Assembly (NCBI GenBank): GCA_025094145.1 | Contig: JALLLS010000061.1 | Span: forward strand, 62,001-126,000 | Direction: 5' to 3' | Source: Spinellus fusiger | Taxonomy: Eukaryota; Mucoromycota; Mucoromycetes; Mucorales; Phycomycetaceae | DNA length: 64,000 nucleotides | Shown: piece after piece, positions 11,010 to 23,262 of the stretch | Layout: each line of letters begins with the position of its first letter | Position numbering within the stretch: the first letter of the stretch is position 1 | Position numbers and translations under genes: made by a program | The notes under the pieces: model-generated | What the model was told of the DNA's origin: nothing | Databases searched by the model: none | Seen by the model: only the letters and a program-made list of their open reading frames with translations

Positions 11010-11408
11010 TCCGTGCTCTTCTTATGCATAGGAGCCATAGACATATGATAATAATAAAGACATTGGTGCTTCTATTTCTATTGAAAGAACCTTATTTCTA
11101 TTGATGATAATAGAGGGCATAGAAAGATAACTATAATCACATAGTGTATTTTATAAAGTAAAAGAAGTATGGTCTGCCTCTGCGACGACCAAGATGGGCC
11201 ACTATAAGAGAAACAAAGAGAGAGTTACCAGACTCTGGACATTTTATTTTTTATTTTTTAAAAAAATAAAAAATAAAAAATAAAGAGAGAGAGAGAAACA
11301 AAACAAGTAGAAAACATAAAAACAAGCAATGAAATAAATAAATAAAACAATGAAGAAATGAAGAGATAAACATGAAATAGGTTACAAAACTACAAAGATG
11401 GAATATAC
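11010..11408. other. Convergent spacer with A/T palindrome
   Basis: Spacer between the 3' ends of RRN7 (plus) and SNT2 (minus). At about 11244-11285 a run of TTTTTATTTTTTA-type sequence meets its own complement (AAAAATAAAAAATAAA), forming a long A/T hairpin. AATAAA-type polyadenylation words occur on both strands. It probably holds both transcripts' 3' ends. Confidence 0.5.
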
Positions 11409-14400
11409 TTAGAACAGTGGTGAGGAAGCAGTGTACTTATTCACCATGGCAGCAATGGCACTTTGGTGAGGGGTTGGAATAGAATGAGAGGCATTTTCAC
11501 TTGGAATACTTGATTTGATAATGCGTGGATGATGGAAGGCAGGACTGAGATGGCCAATACAAGAGAACTTATAATTGATACCATAGATCTTGCGTAGGGC
11601 GGGTGTGGAGTCTGCCTCGATGAATTTGTACAGATGAGAATAGGTCTTGATGCAGGACGCCTCGTTGTCTAATGTACGGGCATGAAGAGGAATAGTATGT
11701 CGTTGATCAAGACTATGATCAGGACACCATACTTGAGGAATCATCATACCACTGGGTGCTTCAGTATCAAAAATGCCTGCTGGAAGAAGAGGAATGGTAG
11801 GTACATGCGTCGCCCCTACTATTGCTGAAGTGTTTGTTGTATCCTCCTTTGTATCTTTAGTTGCATCTTCAGTTGCATCTTCAGTCTTGAGGGTTATTTT
11901 AGTATCATTTTCAGTCGTAGAATGTGGTGATAATGGCGGAAGAAGAAAAATAGAAGATTTGAGAGGCTCAACAAGCTCAAATACAAGTTGGAAGTTGTTT
12001 TTAGCTGCACACTCAACATGCACAAGTCGCTGACAATCATTACAGGAAACTTTGGCACCTGCAGCACAATGGCATAAAGTACACTCTTTGTTGGCACGTG
12101 CAGGATGTATAGCATTGATGTATTCCACCTCTTGGAGGAATTGAGTGCGAACAAACTTGACTTCAGGAATGAATATTGCACAGCTTATATGGGCCCACTT
12201 ATAGTCTGAGGTTGGTTTCTTGGGTCTACCCACAGTATCTTCTACCATACAAATAGAGCAGGTGTAATCCTATTGAAATTAGAAAAGAGTATCATAAGCA
12301 GAATACTTACATTGTTGAATCTAGGATGGCGTCTGTTAGTGCAGACATCACATGTCCAGGGATGAGAGGCATCAGAAGGAGCACCAACACAATCTATAGT
12401 TATCAACCAATGTTATTGATAAATAAGACATTGATACCACAGTAATCACTGATATTGGCTATGATGAACTTACCATGATGAGCGGACATACCACAGTCTA
12501 TACATACTAATAACTGTGCAATAGGCTCCATTTGACAGCACAAGGAACAAGAAGTAGCCTCTTTGACTTGTCTAGAAGCATTAATGCGCTCCTTCTTAAT
12601 GCGAGGAATATATAATAGTCATAGTCATAGTCATAGTCATAGTCATAGTCATAATAGTAACAGTAACAGTAATAGAAAAGAATGAGTAAAATGCTAAAAT
12701 AAAAACAAACAAAAGAGAGAGATTGTGCTATATCTCTTTTCTTTTCTGAATCACTTACAATAAGCTTGAGTCTTTTGCGGATAGGCATCTGTTCTGTATA
12801 TTTGTTGTGGACTTTGTGGAGTTTAGTGAATAGTTTTTGAGAACCCTTGTTTAGCTTCAAGTTTCTGTTGCTGTTTGTCACAGAAAAGATAGGAGAAGAG
12901 TTGAGTGTATTGGCACTTGGGAAAATGGTAGTTTCTGCAAGTTCTATGGTTGAGATTGATTATTTAGTAAAGTATTTATATTTATCCGCTCTGACTTACT
13001 CTCAGGCTGGATTTTCAAGGGTCTGCCACGGCCACGATGATTAGCAGCAAGGTATTCAGAAGAGACAGGCTTGTTTTTCCCATATTTGAGCCAATAGACA
13101 CCACATGCATCACAGAGTACAGCTGAGAATTCTTTTCGTCTTCTGTCAGTATCAGAAGGAGGACGACGCCAGAGAGGAGAGCAGGTAGTGTGGCAATTGA
13201 GGCAGCGGTAAGCATTGTGGGTGTAGGTGCTGGTAGGAACCACAGTAAGGTCTGTTTCTTCACTGTCTGAATCAGAGTCCATAGAAACAATAGAGGATTG
13301 TCCAGAAAAACTGTCCTGTGCCATTGTGGCCCTTCGCTTGATCCTCTTACTATGATACCATCCAAAGAAGCCCAGTGATATGAATAACAATGCAATACAA
13401 AACAACTAAGAAGCACTTCTACTTACGTTGGGCGGTATACTTTAGTCCATTCTGAATAGACAGGCTCGTAACGGTCTGTCTTTTTCCACTGATAAAAGAA
13501 CCGGACAATATCTGCCATTTGTTTCGTGTGGATCTGCATAAGATAAAAGGCATAAGATAAGAACCAAAAGAGCGTTGTACAAATATCAAACAGGTTTTTA
13601 CCTTTTGTTTGATCAAGTTAAAATCATGGCCATAATCACGAACACCCTGCTCGAAGTCTGATACCTCCTTATCAGACCATTGGACGACATGAGCAAAATC
13701 CTCGGCCACCAGCTGAGAGACTACGGAGAGAGCCACAGAGGGATTGTAGTTGGACTGCTCAAACTCAAGCAAGGCTCTGTCCAAAAGATCACCAGAATGA
13801 GAGCTCAACGGGAGGTTTGGTAATGATTTTACAGTGTCCATGTACTGCTCAAGCATATCTGGAGGCGTAAAAAAATATAAAGTCAATTTCTGATTTACAA
13901 AGAGAAATACGCCCATCCCTAATGCTCCAAGCCATTCTTCCTCCTTCATTACCTTGTTTCTCTTCGGACCATTGTGTTTGGCTGAAGATGGGAGTGACTG
14001 AGCTGTCTGTCCCACGTAAAATAGGAGTGTATTTCTCATCCATCTCTTGCTCAATCTCATGGAAAGGACCTGAGCCTGAGACCGAGCCTGAGACCGAGCC
14101 TGAGCCTGAGCCTGGACCTGGACCTGGGCTGGTGGCTATAGAGCCAATAGGGGAAGCATAATTAAGGACGATAGAACAAACAAAAAACAAAAAGAGTGAA
14201 ATGATCTACTTTACCAGAGCGACGCTTGAGGGGACGACCCACCCGCCTAGTGTACTTGCGTTTTCCTGTGCGAGAGGTGTCTTGGGACCCTTCGTCTGCT
14301 GTTAGGAGTAGGGCTATGCTCTGAGGAATCATCTGAGAATTCATCTGAGAATTGTTTCCTTGCGAGTCCTCTGTGGGTGCCTCGGGAGTATCTGCTTGGT

Positions 14401-15954
14401 ACTTGGCACCAATACGACTCTTTGCGTGTGGATAGCAGTTTGTATTGGCTACCCACCATTGCAATAAGGATTCAAAAAGTGAGTTGTGACTGTGCAATGA
14501 TTTCCATTTTATTTTCCATCTCTCCACTTCTTAACACTCAAGAAAGAAATAGAAAATAAAGCAAGGACTTTTAAGACTTACACTCAATATCCAGAAGCTG
14601 TGTACTCATAGTAAAGTATCGAAAGGGCCACATGTTGGTCATGGCAATTTCTTGGGGTGCTGTATGTGTAAGAAAAAGGAGACATTGGCAGAAGAGGGTA
14701 AGTGGGCTATATAATAAATAATAAATGAAGCATCCTATGTGGTCTACCTTTGGGTTTATCTTTAAGTGTTGGTGTTCTTTTCTTGAGTTGCTGAACAGGT
14801 TTGATGTCAGGCTTATAAAGTGTGTCTGTAGTGGTGGTGGTGGTGGTGGTGGTGGTGGTGTTGTTGTTGGTGGTGTTGTTGGTGCGTGTGGCAGTACGTG
14901 TCTGTCGTTTAGGTCGAGAGGTAGAAATCATAGGTCTAATATTTCCTGAGCCACTATCACTCTCAGAAGGAGGAGAAGTGTTTTGAGAAGAACTTAAGAG
15001 TTCTTTTGTACAAGATGCACACTGCCATGCAAATCCCTTGGATGGTTTTCGGAGGAGAGGGGGAGAAAGGCACGCCATATGGTATCCCTTATGACAAGCA
15101 GCACACTTGACTGACTTGGCACTATTCATTAAGGTGAGAAAGATATTTTTTTTTCATTTTTTCATTTTTTCATTTTTCATTTGTTCATTTGTTCATTATT
15201 ATTTTCATTTTTTCATTCTTATTATAAGTGTGGGTGTGTTTTTCAACTCGAACAGATAAGAAAAGAAAGACGGGCCTATCGATAGACCAATGCCCTTTTG
15301 CTTTTTCTTTTGTTTTGTTTTCTTCTTCTTCTTACCTAGGACACCATTCGTCACACACACTACAGTTGCAGCGGTCTACAGCCAAGTCTTCTACAATGGA
15401 TTGCTCCACCACTACAAACTGATACCGTTCTTGCAATGCTTTCTGGATGGCAGGAGGCACATTTTGAATAGCATCACAAGTAACCACCTCATACATTCTT
15501 TGCATGTACCGATCGTAGAGACGATAAAAATAAAAATGATCGTCTAGGGATCGATACAACTCTAGACCTTCCTTTCCAATATAGTGCTTATGAGTGACCG
15601 TGCACTTGCCCCGGATGGCACTCAGCGGGTTAAGATCCGACTGCATGGTGGCAAACAGCAAACGCGGATCGTGGTGCTTTCGATTTAAAACATCTTTAGG
15701 ACGATTAAACCAGGCAATCCGTACTTGTTGCCCCTTGCCAGCAACAGCAGCTGGAAATTCCATGATTCGTCCGACATGGTAGGGTTCTCCCAAGTGCTCC
15801 GATGCGAGGAATACATGGTCTAATAGATAATGAAATATTCAATCCATTTTGCCCATCAAATGTCTCTTATAAATAACTCACCGTTCACCCTTACAACTGT
15901 TCCATCAGAAAGAAAGGCCTGTCCCAAGTCTGCGGTGGGATGAAGTGTGGCCAT
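11409..15954 (-). CDS. SNT2: Snt2/SntB-type BAH-PHD-ELM2-SANT-GATA chromatin regulator
   Basis: Thirteen exons join in frame to 1155 residues: 15954-15882, 15819-15336, 15121-14748, 14659-14582, 14526-14215, 14135-13953, 13858-13602, 13533-13427, 13349-13000, 12943-12759, 12594-12474, 12393-12311 and 12269-11409. The order of domains is:
- BAH at about 20-150 (EPYHVGRIMEFPA, RIAWFNRPKDVL).
- PHD finger at about 178-225 (CSVCDEWC, CAACHKGYHMACLSPPLL, WQCASC).
- ELM2-like and SANT at about 455-615 (VQWSDKEVSDFEQGVRDYG, ADIVRFFYQWKKT).
- GATA-type zinc finger at about 670-705 (CLNCHTTCSPLWRR, LCDACGVYWLKYG).
- Second PHD at about 815-860.
- Extended PHD at about 870-960 (KWAHISCAIFIPEV, CHCAAGAKVSC).
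This is the architecture of fungal Snt2/SntB proteins, which read histone H3 marks in Rpd3L-type deacetylase or Set3-like complexes and affect stress and secondary-metabolite genes. There are low-complexity runs of Thr (GGT repeat in the DNA) and Ser-Gly. No inactivating change seen. Confidence 0.92.
12612..12652. repeat. AGTCAT hexanucleotide repeat in SNT2 intron
   Basis: Six to seven AGTCAT units in the intron between SNT2 exons 10 and 11. That intron (12595-12758) is among the longest of the gene. Confidence 0.9.
14828..14883. repeat. GGT/GTT repeat coding a threonine run in SNT2
   Basis: On the plus strand GGT and GTT units; read on the minus strand they encode runs of Thr and Asn within SNT2 exon 3, after the first PHD finger. 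A length-variable site in a disordered linker. Confidence 0.85.
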
Positions 15955-18476
15955 GGCGATGTTGATGAGTCAAAGTTAAAGAAGAAAAAAAAAAGAAAAG
16001 GGAAAATAATAAAATAGAAAAAATAGAAATTTAGGGCAAGATTATATAAGGCCGCAATACTGTATTTATTTATTTTATTTATTTATTTTATTTATTTATT
16101 TCCTTCTTTCTTATAGTCTTTATATAAGTAAAAAAGAAAATGTGTTGATTCATAGGACTTCTTTATTGGAGGTGTGTTTGGAAGCATGGTATTCTATGAA
16201 ATGAGAGATGGACACGAAAAAAATAAATAAAAAGATGGACATGTAGTGATATAAATGTAAGTGTGTGTGTGTGTGAAATTTAGTGTGTAAATGAGTGTGT
16301 ATAGGTTTATAGTCTATAGGTCTATAGGTCTATAGGCCTATGGGCTGATGAGTTTATAGGCTTATTGATACAAGTGTATGGGCGTGTATGTCGGCGTGTG
16401 TGTAGACGGGTATGAATATGATTGGAAGTATATCGACCCACCTATAAATATACATACTACTGTAAATAGACCGTTGAATTCAATAGCAAGAGACTATCTA
16501 AAAAAGATGGTAAGTGATGTTTCTATAGATGTCAAGCAATTCAGTAGAAGAAACCGAACAAAAAGATTCCTTGATAGGGTGTAGATAGTACTTTTTTTTT
16601 TCATTTTTACAAAGGGTAGCCTTTGTTATTATTATTGTTGTTATTGTTATTATTAATATTATTCTCAAAATAAAAATAAAAATAAAATACTTTTTTTTAA
16701 CTGCTGTTGTTATTGTTATTACTATCATACGCTTGGCCATGACTAAAGTCCTAGGGATAGTGAATGATGCTTCTAGTACACCCTTCTGGTATTCTGGTAT
16801 TGCACTATGAACATTAATATGAATAGAACTAAGGGTATTACTGTTCATGTGATTAGAGTGTGTGAGTTAATAGAGTTGATGTTACTGTTCTTATTGTTAT
16901 TGTTATGACTACAGGTATAACTGTGGTTACTTGATTGATACGCTCATCTTTTTATATGTGATCATAGCTAACTGTAGCCATGACTACCTTTAAAACTACT
17001 TTTAAGACTATCTATGAAACTATAACTGAAACCATATCTGCAATTATCACTGTTGCTATGGCCATCACTGTCATTATTGCTATGACCATTACTATTGTTA
17101 CTATTATGCTCATAAAGAGACACTCTTCTAATACCATGGAACTCTATATCTACTTTTGTTCCTTAAATTTCTCTTAATTATCTATTCTTTTTTTTACGCT
17201 TTTAAAAGATATAAAAACCTCCTTTAATTAATAGTTTGGCCTTTTTGAAAGATGAGATGTATGAAAATGAACAAGTGTTGGCCATTTTCAAAATCATTTG
17301 GAAAGAAAATGTTCCATCTCCGACACATCTACCTCTTTTTTTTTCTTTTTTCTTTTTTCTTTTGGAACTCTTTGAAGGATCATTGACTATCATGGAATGA
17401 AATAGCTGTGACTATTCTTGCCAAGGCGATTTCTATCAAGAAAAGAGAAAGAAAGAAGAAAAAAAGGAATCTATTTTATATTACATAAATAAAAAGGATT
17501 TCATTGAACAGTAATAAAATAAGAAAAGGAAATGGAGTTAGTTTTCGTAGCAATAAACAGCCAAAGGTTCTCTCTCTCTCTTTTTATCCCACTTTGAAAG
17601 TAACAAAACGAGTCCACTTTATACTATTGCACTAATTTTGTGAGAATACCGTGTGTAAACACAGCATTGAGTGATTTATCACATGTATCACTTCCTTATT
17701 ACTGTGTATGCTTGACATGGCCACCACTATTTTATTTATTTATTTAGTTTTTTTTTTCTTTTTAATCCCGACAGAAGAGAACAAATGGCTGTAGATGAAA
17801 AGATAAAGTCAAAAGGCTAAAATGTATGGATGTGTCTTATTCTTCTTAGCATAGTAACTATTTTTATAAAGATACTCCCTCTATTGTTTATTTATCTTGT
17901 AGGTTGACTGAATAAATGAGTTGTATGTAAAAGTGTCAAAGGATGTCTTTGTTGGGGATATAAATGAGGGTGTTTGTGGGTAAGAATGCAACAAGTAAAG
18001 AGAAAAATAGACAGACAGAGAGTTGAGTCCATAAATTATCTTCCCGACACTAGAGACTTGATCTGGAATGACTGGGCTGTAAAATAACTGATAGCAGAGG
18101 TTGAGTGTGGATAAGGATGAATGGTAAACCACTCAAGAAATATAAGTCCAAGTAGACATACATAGCAGCCTTCTCTCTTTCTTTATTCCACACCAGTAGA
18201 AAATATATTTTAATGAATATATCCATCATCATAAAGGTTAGTTTGATGAGTTATGGCTATTAGTATATCAGTAAGACACTAGTAGGATACAATTGATATA
18301 AAAGGATGAAATGAATAGATTAAGACTTTATTTACACATATTTTAGTAGCTAAAGCAGTAGGATAATTAAATTGATTGTGTGTGTGTGATTAGCTTGATA
18401 TAAAACTATGAATGCAAGAGTGTGTATAAAGGAGTGTCAATGTAGAAACTATTCACTAGTGAAAAGGCTGAGAGGT
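15955..18476. other. 2.5-kb AT-rich spacer, no convincing gene
   Basis: It holds TTTATTTA repeats (about 16060-16100), a GT run (16260-16274), tandem TATAGGTC-type units (16300-16345), and a stretch near 16980-17110 of repeated ACTATTACT-like words that yields a hydrophobic Ile/Thr frame by simple-sequence composition. It serves as the SNT2 promoter on the left and the YTP1-like 3' flank on the right. No RNA gene was recognised. Confidence 0.5.
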
Positions 18477-20289
18477 TTAGATTCTTCTCTTTTCTTTCTT
18501 AAAAGTCTCACGCTTGGTGGCCCATGCCTTGATCAACATTAAGGAAGCCACATAGATAAAGGTTATTGAACTCAGAGCAACACATACATTCATCAAGAAC
18601 ATCGAGTCAACTTCAGACTGACGCAACCATGTCATAGTGCCAGCATTGGATGCCATGAACAAAATGGATCCAGCCACTAGTAAAAAGGCACTCACAGCTT
18701 CACTGGGTGGACGAGAGGGAAGGGCACTGGTGGGTAGTGATTGGTACAGACTCAGGTAAGTGATAAAACGACAGATAGAAGACATGGCCAGAAGAAGGCC
18801 CCACATATAGTGCACTTGAGTTGAGTAGGATGTGTCTTGGTGATGATTCCCCATAGAAATACCCGTAAGCAAGACAGTTAGAGCTGGGAATGGGTTTAAA
18901 GAGTAGCTTTGGGTTTGCTCATGCTTAGGCTCTTGTAAAAAAACTTGCTCGGTGCGATTTAACAGTCGGCGCAAAGCACAACTTTCAATAAGAATACCTA
19001 CTAAACCACACCACCACCACCTGTGAAAAAAAGAAAAGAAAAGTGTGTGTGTTATTAGAAAGATCTTATGAGTTATATTTTTTTTTCTTTTCATTTTCCT
19101 TTTTCACTTACATAAATGCCAAACTTGCATGTTCAAAATCTTTGTGACTCCAGGTAGACTCTTGGCCAAAATGTTCCATCCAAGTGTTGGTAATGCCATA
19201 GGTAAATATCAGCACATTTTCAATCATTTCAAAACTGTAGCTGCTTCCATTATCCACCCTATTCCATGCCCAGCCACGATCGGCAAATGCGCCTAAATAA
19301 CGACCAAAGGTAATGACACCATAAAAGAAGAAGATACCGCCTTTGATAAGATGTGCTATGCAACCAAGAACTTCCCAGGATCTGCATACACCATGATAAA
19401 CTACTAGTCCTGACAGGGTCTGAACAAAAATAAGAACAGGGAACACTCTTCCTACAATCTGGTGGATCCACCTGAATCCTGTAGTAGTCAATGGGTTATG
19501 AGCGAGAACTACAAATGTCTTTCTGATTCTTTGAGGAACATAGTTGGTGAGTGTTTCAAGACGTTGAAGCCAGGAAGGAAGTTGATCTTCAATCATAGGT
19601 ATTTCTTGTATTTTGTCTTCATGATTTTCATCCTCCTCATTCTCATTACTTTTTTGATAAGCGTATTCTTCTTCATTGCCACTGTTATGCAAAGTATTAT
19701 CACAAGAAGATTCACTGTATTGGTCTTCTTGATAAGAGTGGGAATAGCGGTGAACAAGACGCATATTTTCAAAGGATTCATAGGATGAGGTGTTCATACG
19801 ACCCACTAAATTGGCAATCTTTCGCATCACACTCACACTCATTTGAAGAATGAGAAGGAGGAAAATGGACCAACCCATAGAATGATGTGAGTTTCCAGTA
19901 TAAAGATGAGGTGCAGAGTGACCGTAGATTCGAGCAAAGAAGAAGCCAAGCATAGCAGTAACAAAGCATGTTATTTGTGTAGGTATGTGAAGAGACGATC
20001 TAGCAATGCCAAGCATAATGCCTATACATATAAAAGGAAATATAAATTATTTTGGTAAAAGAAAGAATGAAAAGAAGGCCTTACCAATAGGTAATAGTAT
20101 CCAGAAAGATAAAACCATAAATACAACATGGAGGTAGAAGTAGGTCTTGTATTCAGGAAAAAGAGAATAAGAGAGTGGCTCAGTGCCTGTAACATTAAAG
20201 CTAGGCAGTGGTTCATCCACCCTATCGTGGTGATGTTGGGCCACTACACTTTGTAGAAAAAGCAGTAATAGACATGCATAGTATTTCAT
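18477..20289 (-). CDS. YTP1-like multi-spanning membrane protein
   Basis: Three exons (20289-20085, 20021-19112, 19020-18477) join in frame to 552 residues. There is a clear signal peptide (MKYYACLLLLFLQSVVAQ), then a His-rich lumenal stretch, and about ten membrane helices. The first helices (LHVVFMVLSFWILLPIG, FVTAMLGFFFARIYG) and the HSAPHLY and HHSMGW segments match the N-terminal module of YTP1-like proteins. An acidic Ser/Glu loop follows. The C-terminal half (GRVFPVLIFVQTLSGLVVY, FGRYLGAFADRGWAWN, VHYMWGLLLAMSSICRFITYL) matches the YTP1 C-terminal module, which is distantly like mitochondrial electron-transport membrane proteins. Location is probably the endomembrane system; biochemical role unknown for the family. 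Confidence 0.85.
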
Positions 20290-21410
20290 TTAGACAATTC
20301 AATATATAAGAAAGTATTATCGTAAAATAGAGATAAAATATGTGAGTAAATATGCTAAAGTCATTTTATAGTACTTTTATATCTTCTATTATCTCATGTG
20401 GCTTGATACAATTATTTTAGAAGAATTTCTCCGTAGTGTCTCCGATATAGCTGCATGCATGTGAGGATAAGTTGTATAGGCATATCCTGTACCTCTTCCT
20501 TTCTTTAGTTCTGTGAACATGGACATAGATACATATATTTTTGTTTGTGTTATTCAATACAAAAACAAAAGAGGGCACACACACCAATGGCTCCATAAAC
20601 CCATTATTAGCAATTCTTAGGGTTTTGATGACTAATTTGTTTTGAGAGTTTTGTAGACTGGAAATACTTGTTCATACAAGGTTGTATATCAGAACGATAA
20701 GCTTACAAATAGGCTCCTCAAAGGATAGAGTAAGAAATTGACTCCCACTTGCCTCACAAGCCAGACCTCAAGAAACCATATGTATTAGCTAAGATATTTT
20801 ATGAGTCACTTTAGGGTGCTCTTTTTTCTTTCTTTCATTTAATATTCTAAAATGTCGATAGTTAATAGTTTATGATTGTTTATATTGACAGGTGCAGATG
20901 CATTTATGTTTTATTGAATGAAAAATAAATGATAAAATGGGAAGTTGAACATGTAAATACAAATCATTCAGCATTTCCAGCTAATTCATTATGTGCTTAT
21001 CAAAGTCGGTTTCCTTTTTCTTCAGTGGTTACACTGTGAAGAGTGATTCATGGATTGTTATTATTTTATTCCTTTCTTCTAGTTTCCTTTTCAGTTGGTA
21101 TTTTCGTATTGTTATAAGTTGATTAATTCTATAAAGATATCAAACTTACAATAAGTGAAGCAAATAAAGTACCATTGCATTGGAATATATTATAATAAAG
21201 ATGCCAGTGGACTGAATAAGTATGAGCTTAAATGAAGAGGATAATAACTGCTTGTAATAACTACTTTATCCTGGTAACAAAACCCTTTCATTTGATATTT
21301 TTGTGTTTTAATTCAAATAAGCCATGCAATTGTGATAGTGTAAAGATAAAATAACAATAAACAATTAGAAGCTTATTGAATGATGATTTTTTTTTTCACA
21401 GTGTATAAAA
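20290..21410. other. AT-rich spacer, nothing recognised
   Basis: No open frame of protein-like composition and no repeat family recognised. It contains the YTP1-like promoter on its left side. Confidence 0.4.
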
Positions 21411-21420
21411 AGAGATATGT

Positions 21421-22420
21421 TTCCTAAAAAGAGCAACCTTGAATGGAGATACTCTATCCGGGATTCCAGCTTAACTGACTGGATGGAGTAAGTATACTAT
21501 TCAAATTAATTCAGTATCTATAAAGTGCCATTCCAAGTATTCATACTCTGACTGAAAATAAAATCTGAACACTGTAAAGATAGAGGAGATATATCAATGG
21601 ATAAGTATAAGTATATCCAATAACCTATAAACATTCATAGGTTGTTGATTCTTTTTTTTTTCACTTTTCTTCTTTCTTTTTACTAATACTACTATATAAT
21701 AGCACTATAACCTTTAAACATCAATCTTTATTGTTTTAACAGCAATGTCATTCATTTAACATGACAGCAAAACCCCTGTGTAGATTACAGATCTTATTCA
21801 CGAATTTTGGCACAAATTGAATGTTGGGTAACATAGCTCGAGACAGTTGTTCCAGCCTTAATTTTGTGTAAGTGTATATCTTTTATTTTCTCCTACTCTC
21901 TTCACGTACACTGCATGAAGTTCTTAGCAATTCAGCTTTTAAAATGATTGAATTTACTAACACGTCACTACCAAAATGGTCATGCCAGTTTTGTACTCAA
22001 TGACATTGTTACAAGAAACTAGATGCTGTTGAAGCCTCCAGATAATACTTGTGCCTAGTCTATATCTATTATAATCTAATTATGGTATTTATTCTCTAAT
22101 AGGACAGTATAGAGTGTTCATTCAACTATTCTATAGTGTCTATTACTGTTTAAGCTTGCTAAGATTTATTATATCTTTACTATTTCGACGGAGAAAATGT
22201 TAATCCCACCTTATAGAGCACATCCAACTCCCTCGTGTTACATATTCATTCAAACAATATTCACTGACAGTGATATTTACTATCCTACACCCAGTACCCT
22301 GGCGAACACAACAGAGCAGTCACTTGAAAGTGCTTAAGCTTAATCTCCTGGTGTGTATCCTGTTTGCCAAAGGTTCTTTCTATCCCATGTGCCCATCCTC
22401 AGACTTTTTTCTGGAAAAGA
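21421..22420 (+). pseudogene. Gene remnant with CUB-like fragment
   Basis: Protein-like scraps in broken frames. An exon-like start at 21419 (MFPKKSNLEWRYSIRDSS) follows a TATAAAAAG word and ends in a GTAAGT donor at about 21490. Near 21780-21835 there is CVDYRSYSRILAQIECWV followed by a stop. Near 22185-22330 there is FDGENVNPTL, a stop, then TSNSLVLHIHSNN, then a one-base shift into TDSDIYYPTPSTLANTTEQ. The last pieces resemble the end of a CUB-type beta-sandwich domain. Stops and a frameshift indicate decay. The family call is weak. Confidence 0.35.
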
Positions 22421-22516
22421 GATAGATATAAAAAAGACATGAACAGGCACATCGAAAGGGTAGTTTGGTTGAATAAACATTTCTCTGGAGAAGATGGCAA
22501 AAGTCAGAAAAGAAAA

Positions 22517-23182
22517 CTATTTTGTCGGTGCTAGCTTATAGGCTAGAAACAACATCTCTGTACTTAAAATATCATTGTAGGACCAGACAAGACAACAGTA
22601 GTGTAGGATTGACAATGGGATAAATAACGAAGCTTGAAGAAAGTGAGTGCATTCACTACTCACAGAAAGAACTAGGAGATGGTTAATAAACTTTTGATTG
22701 TTTTGGTATTGTTTTGTTTGTTCTGGAAGAGGTTTTATAATGGTACTAGTACTATCGCATAGTATCAGTTGCATTTGATTCTTTGTAATTGACAAGGGAA
22801 CGGACCTATGTTCTGATGCATACTAGCTTGTTGGTTTAGAAATACAGACAGTGGAGATCCTATAGACCATAGAGAGCAAAGTAGAATTGTCTTTTTCTAC
22901 TTTGTGTTGTTCAATGCTAAGTGTTGTATGTAAGAGCAGCTCATTTTCCATGTCAAATAATGTTATGGCATTTGGCAAATGTATGAATAAATGACCCCAA
23001 CCAATAAAGAAACATTGAGCAATACCGACAAGATTAAGCTTCCGTGATGTGCTAATGACAAATCTTATCTTCCACCAGTTTCTATTGTTTACTGTTGCTA
23101 TTCTTCTAGCAAATGCTTCTTTATAGCATAGAAAACCTACTTTGAAATAGCACTTTTGTATTGATCTGGAGCCAAAGGACAT
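22517..23182 (-). other. Two open frames of doubtful coding status
   Basis: A 119-codon frame (23182-22823) and a 92-codon frame (22795-22517) lie downstream of PEX10 on the same strand. The first is compositionally plausible (NRNWWKIRFVISTSRKLNL, FFIGWGHLFIHLPNAITLF) but has no recognised family, no clear promoter and no splice partner. It may be part of a decayed gene. Confidence 0.2.
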
Positions 23183-23262
23183 TTGTTTATTGTTATATTA
23201 TAATTATTACAGAGAACATATTTTTTTTAATAAAAAAAAAAGAGTATACTTTTGTGGGAGTA

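Noticed and set aside
16980..17177. Hydrophobic 65-codon frame rich in Ile and Thr
   Set aside because: It is produced by repeated ACTATT-like words; no start context and no homologous feel.
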